The notes below the pieces were generated by a model. That model was given only the letters and a program-made list of their open reading frames with translations. It searched no databases and was not told where the DNA came from. From NCBI GenBank assembly GCA_025351525.1, contig JANXVV010000141.1, forward strand, positions 1 to 8,427: DNA of 8,427 nt, given 5' to 3'. Source of the stretch: Humisphaera sp. (GTDB lineage: Bacteria; Planctomycetota; Phycisphaerae; Tepidisphaerales; Tepidisphaeraceae). Made by a program: the position numbers and the translations under genes. Positions 6,104-8,427 of the stretch are shown here, piece by piece (the first letter of the stretch is position 1; every line of letters starts with the position of its first letter).

Positions 6104-6114
6104 TTCGCCGAAAA

Positions 6115-7524
6115 CTATTTCTTGATGGGAACCGGGATTGCGACGGTTCGGGTCTGTCTGCTTGGCTGCGTCAATTCATTCAACTCATCGGCCAATCGAG
6201 CGGTCAGTTCCTTCCGCTCGAATCTCGCGACGGCGTCGCGATTCTGCTCGAACAGTTTTCGCCCGTCCCGCTTGGCCTCGTAAAACTTTTTGAGTGCCGT
6301 CGCCGCACCGTCCACATCATCCCCCGCGATGGCGATTCCGCTGCCCGTCTGCTCGACGAAATTCTGCATGTCGCCCGGCGGCCCCATTGCCAGGATCGGC
6401 CGCCCGCTGCCGAGATATTCATAGGCTTTACCCGGCACCACCAGCGCCGGGCCTCCATCCGTCGGCGTGTGCAACGGCAGGAACAGCACATCCGCCGACT
6501 CCACCCAGTTCACACTTTCCGCATGGGAACGGTAGCCCAGCACTTTAACGTTGGCGGCCATCGGGGAGTTCTGAATCATCTCCCGATCGCAGGTCGAGAT
6601 TTCACCGACCAGCACCAACTGCAGTTTTTCCTTGGGGATCGCTCCGCTCTGGATGAGCTTTTCCATCGCCGCCAAAAGATAGCGCGGCGTGCGTGTCCAC
6701 AGGTTGATCGGGCGGCGAGGGTATTTCAACTGATTCAGCACGCCATCGCCGTCGTAAACCTTGTCCCACACCTCGGCGAGTTCCGAGTGAAACATCCCGG
6801 TATGCACGATCCGCAACATGTCGGGCGGGGCGGCCTGCGGGGAATCCTTGCCAAAATCCTCCGCGTCATATCCATTGGTGATCGAAATCACGCGACCGGT
6901 GATGCGCGGGCCCTCGGGTCGTCCCTTGCCGAACTCGCTCTCGACGGCGGCGGCGGCGGCGGGCGTGTTCATGATGATCAGATCCGCCGCCGCCAATGCC
7001 TCGTGCATCTGCTTCCAGTCACGGCGGGCGTGCCATCGAGTCGTATAAATGCGCGTTTCATCCAGGGCCCACGGGTCGCGAAGATCCAGCACCAACGGCA
7101 GCCCGGTTTTTTTCTTGAGCTGTATGCCAGCGTCGGCGGCGGTAAAGGGGGACATGGTGACGAAAATCGCCGAGGGATGGCTTTGCGCCGCCAACTCCAA
7201 TCCCAATCGCGCGGCCGGGGCGGCCCACCAGCCCATCGGGTCGGTTGCAAAAAGCGGTTGCCGCCATTTCTTTTGCGCGCGGTAATAGCGGTCCTTTTCC
7301 CCCTGCAGCAACGCGGTGTATCTCACGACATGTTCGGGCGGCAAATCTTTCAGGAGGGTTGGGTCCATCACCCCGCTGGCATTATCGGCCATGCCGCCAT
7401 GCGCGATGACCAGGGGCTTCCAACCAAAGTGGGGCAAGTACTTGGCAAACTTGACGGAGCGCTGCACACCCGCGCCACCGCGCGGGGGGAAGAAATAGGC
7501 CAGAAAAAGAAGCGTGCGGTCCAA
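6115..7524 (-). CDS. GT-B glycosyltransferase (GT4-like)
   Basis: A 469-residue protein with two Rossmann-like domains, as in retaining GT-B enzymes; it would add a sugar to the growing glycan from a nucleotide-sugar in the cytoplasm. The N-terminal domain has YFFPPRGGAGVQRSVKFAKYL (10-30), the glycine-rich acceptor-side loop seen in many GT4 enzymes, and LVLDLRDPW (144-152), typical of the subgroup. ITNGYD (215-220) marks the hinge, followed by LRIVHTGMFH. The C-terminal domain has LVLVGE (303-308), VKVLGYRSH (326-334), and PGKAYEYLGSGRPILA (364-379), where E369 sits in the nucleotide-binding loop. An alanine run (residues 189-193) is coded by a GCC-type triplet repeat. The start is TTG (7522-7524) with GAGGAA eight bases upstream (7533-7538). 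The ATG at 7540 is out of frame. Sugar specificity is unknown. Confidence 0.92.
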   Translation of the reverse strand: MDRTLLFLAYFFPPRGGAGVQRSVKFAKYLPHFGWKPLVIAHGGMADNASGVMDPTLLKDLPPEHVVRYTALLQGEKDRYYRAQKKWRQPLFATDPMGWWAAPAARLGLELAAQSHPSAIFVTMSPFTAADAGIQLKKKTGLPLVLDLRDPWALDETRIYTTRWHARRDWKQMHEALAAADLIIMNTPAAAAAVESEFGKGRPEGPRITGRVISITNGYDAEDFGKDSPQAAPPDMLRIVHTGMFHSELAEVWDKVYDGDGVLNQLKYPRRPINLWTRTPRYLLAAMEKLIQSGAIPKEKLQLVLVGEISTCDREMIQNSPMAANVKVLGYRSHAESVNWVESADVLFLPLHTPTDGGPALVVPGKAYEYLGSGRPILAMGPPGDMQNFVEQTGSGIAIAGDDVDGAATALKKFYEAKRDGRKLFEQNRDAVARFERKELTARLADELNELTQPSRQTRTVAIPVPIKK

Positions 7525-7532
7525 GACTGCGG

Positions 7533-7538
7533 TTCCTC
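7533..7538 (-). promoter_or_regulatory. Ribosome-binding site GAGGAA that fixes the TTG start
   Basis: GAGGAA on the minus strand with eight bases before TTG (7522-7524). The nearby ATG at 7538-7540 overlaps this motif and is in another frame, so TTG is the best start. The remaining gap up to the previous stop at 7650 (125 bp) shows no hairpin element and no clear promoter. Confidence 0.65.
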
Positions 7539-7649
7539 ATGGTGCGGGCGTGCCGAATGCACCCGAATCGACCCGCGCACCGCCTCCGTGACGGACGCGC
7601 CTAAGCCGTAACTGCTTATCGGCTAGAAGGCGTGGTGTCTGCGCCAGAA

Positions 7650-8345
7650 TCATTTTGCCGCGAAAATACTCGGGGTGACAACAGTTTGCCCGGCGAGCAG
7701 TTGGCGGTAAACCGCTGCCATTGTCGCCGCATTCGCGTGCCATTGGTAGTGGTCCAGCACGAACTGCCGACCGGCCCGGCCCAATCGGGCCCTTTCCCCG
7801 GGATCGCGCACCAGTGCAATGCAGGCTTCCGCGAGGCGATTCGAGTCGAACGGCGGCACCAAAATGCCGGTTTGACCGTCGACGACCGCTTCCGGCACCC
7901 CACCGACGCGGGTGGCGATGACCGGCACTTCACACGCCGAGGCTTCGATCGCCGCCACACCGAAACTTTCCTGGCAGGTGCTGGGCATGACGAAAATATC
8001 CGTGTTCCGCATCGCCGCCATCATCCGCTCGTGGGGCAGGCGACCGGGAAATTCGACTTTATCGGACAATCCCAGTTCCGCCACCCGCTTCCGCAGCGAC
8101 TCGGTCATGTCCCCCTTGCCGGCCAATGTCAGTCTTGCTTCGGGACAGGCGGCGGCCACTTTAGCGAAGGCTTCGACCAAGACTTCGGGTCCATATTTTC
8201 GTTCGAGATTCTTGAAGAATCCCAGTCGGACCAATCGGGATGGCGCACTTTGAAAATTGGGTGGCATGGGCGTCTCGCCCGTGCTTTCCATTGGAAGAAT
8301 GCACGGGCGAGACGCCCATGCCACCCAATTTTCAAAGTGCGCCAT
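7650..8345 (-). CDS. GT4-family glycosyltransferase, C-terminal half; true N-terminus missing
   Basis: The reliable part begins near 8250 with PSRLVRLGFFKNLERKYGPE, the usual entry strand of the C-terminal GT-B domain. ARLTLAGKGD, VEFPGRLPHERM and DIFVMPSTCQESFGVAAIEA follow; the ESFGVAAIE segment is the EX7E signature of retaining GT4 enzymes. CEVPVIATRVGGVPEAVVDG and TGILVPP then complete the donor-binding site. A whole enzyme is about 370-420 residues, so about 180 N-terminal residues are absent. The apparent start ATG at 8345 and the first 28 codons translate a palindromic repeat and the far arm of the fold-back, and an in-frame TGA lies nine codons further up; I do not regard this as the native start. 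Either the gene really continues upstream of the repeat elsewhere in the genome, or it is broken by it. It ends 125 bp before the next glycosyltransferase gene. Confidence 0.85.
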   Translation of the reverse strand: MAHFENWVAWASRPCILPMESTGETPMPPNFQSAPSRLVRLGFFKNLERKYGPEVLVEAFAKVAAACPEARLTLAGKGDMTESLRKRVAELGLSDKVEFPGRLPHERMMAAMRNTDIFVMPSTCQESFGVAAIEASACEVPVIATRVGGVPEAVVDGQTGILVPPFDSNRLAEACIALVRDPGERARLGRAGRQFVLDHYQWHANAATMAAVYRQLLAGQTVVTPSIFAAK

Positions 8346-8427
8346 CCCGATTGGTCCGACTGGGATTCTTCAAGAATCTCGAACGAAAATATGGACCCGA
8401 AGTCTTGGTCGAAGCCTTCGCTAAAGT
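8158..8427. repeat. Perfect 127-bp inverted repeat at the window end (probable assembly fold-back)
   Basis: Every base of 8158-8284 pairs with its counterpart in 8301-8427 with no mismatch (checked position by position), around a 16-base centre at 8285-8300. The outer ~100 bases of the left arm are glycosyltransferase coding sequence, and the right arm is their exact reverse complement. The inner part is a copy of the GGTGGCATGGGCGTC palindrome. The arms reach the very last base of the window, so the true length could be longer. Confidence 0.97.
8262..8324. repeat. Palindromic repeat, GGTGGCATGGGCGTC family, copy 2
   Basis: GGTGGCATGGGCGTCTCGCC at 8262-8281 and its exact reverse complement at 8305-8324 enclose GTGC…GCAC and a short unpaired centre. 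The first 20 bases are identical to the left arm at 4365. In the minus-strand glycosyltransferase frame it is open and encodes VAWASRPC and GETPMPP. It lies just before the start of the C-terminal domain. Confidence 0.85.

Larger units (their letters stand above)
5903..6114. other. 212-bp intergenic gap with hairpin element, terminator-like stem and promoter-like box
   Basis: No protein gene is supported. The gap consists almost wholly of the inverted-repeat element at 5933-6103, with a TATAAT box in the short stretch next to the polymerase start. Taken together it looks like a transcription boundary between the glycosyltransferase gene and the polymerase gene. Confidence 0.55.

Noticed and set aside
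7535..7580. Upstream ATG starts (7540, 7580) for the GT-B glycosyltransferase
   Set aside because: Both are out of frame with the conserved protein; the TTG at 7524 with GAGGAA upstream is in frame.
6469..7611. A 380-codon open frame on the plus strand opposite the GT-B glycosyltransferase
   Set aside because: It lies antisense to a gene with clear glycosyltransferase motifs, is rich in Arg, His, Gln and Gly, and has no recognisable domain. Long antisense frames are expected in GC-rich coding DNA.
7525..7649. Searched the 125-bp gap between the two glycosyltransferases for a promoter, small gene or RNA
   Set aside because: No convincing -10/-35 pair, stem-loop with T-run, or coding frame other than antisense or shadow frames was seen.
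290..8324. Repeats considered as a CRISPR array
   Set aside because: The repeats are inverted pairs of several different families spread over 8 kb, with no evenly spaced direct repeats or spacers and no cas genes.

Overview
This window is a slice of a cell-surface polysaccharide biosynthesis cluster (O-antigen, capsule or exopolysaccharide). All seven genes I can support read on the minus strand, so transcription runs from right to left. The DNA is GC-rich and uses ATG, GTG and TTG starts. Its gaps are filled with long palindromic repeats, including the GGTGGCATGGGCGTC type whose translations contain AWASRPC and GETPMPP. From memory, such repeats are frequent in Planctomycetota, and to some extent Verrucomicrobiota, genomes and metagenome bins. 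I therefore guess a planctomycete-like environmental bacterium, but no phylogenetic marker is present.

Layout in transcription order (right to left). (1) 8158-8427 is a perfect 127-bp inverted repeat around a 16-nt centre that runs to the last base of the window; it is most likely an assembly fold-back. (2) 7650 to about 8261 is the C-terminal half of a GT4-type glycosyltransferase whose true N-terminus is lost in the fold-back. (3) 6115-7524 is a complete GT-B glycosyltransferase with a TTG start. (4) 5903-6114 is a gap filled by a long hairpin element. It carries a terminator-like stem-loop for the upstream gene and lies beside a consensus TATAAT box for the next one. (5) 4445-5902 is a multi-membrane-span O-antigen ligase/polymerase-like protein. 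(6) 4351-4444 is a gap with a short palindromic repeat. (7) 3160-4350 is a membrane acyltransferase-3 protein. (8) 2802-3159 is a gap with two nested inverted repeats and a possible promoter. (9) 1533-2801 is a second acyltransferase-3 protein. (10) 524-1540 is a GT2 glycosyltransferase that overlaps the previous gene by 8 bp. (11) 257-523 is a gap with two nested inverted repeats. (12) 1-256 is the N-terminus of a Rossmann-fold oxidoreductase that runs off the left edge.

Together the genes fit a simple scheme. The three glycosyltransferases add sugars to a lipid-linked repeat unit on the cytoplasmic face. The polytopic protein polymerises the units or ligates the chain. The two integral-membrane acyltransferases probably decorate sugars with acetyl or other acyl groups. 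No flippase, chain-length regulator, priming transferase or nucleotide-sugar enzyme lies in the window, so the pathway type cannot be fixed.

I see no convincing new defence, RNA or mobile system. The most notable non-coding features are the palindromic elements, several built as one inverted repeat inside another, which occupy four of the five clear intergenic gaps, and the terminal fold-back.
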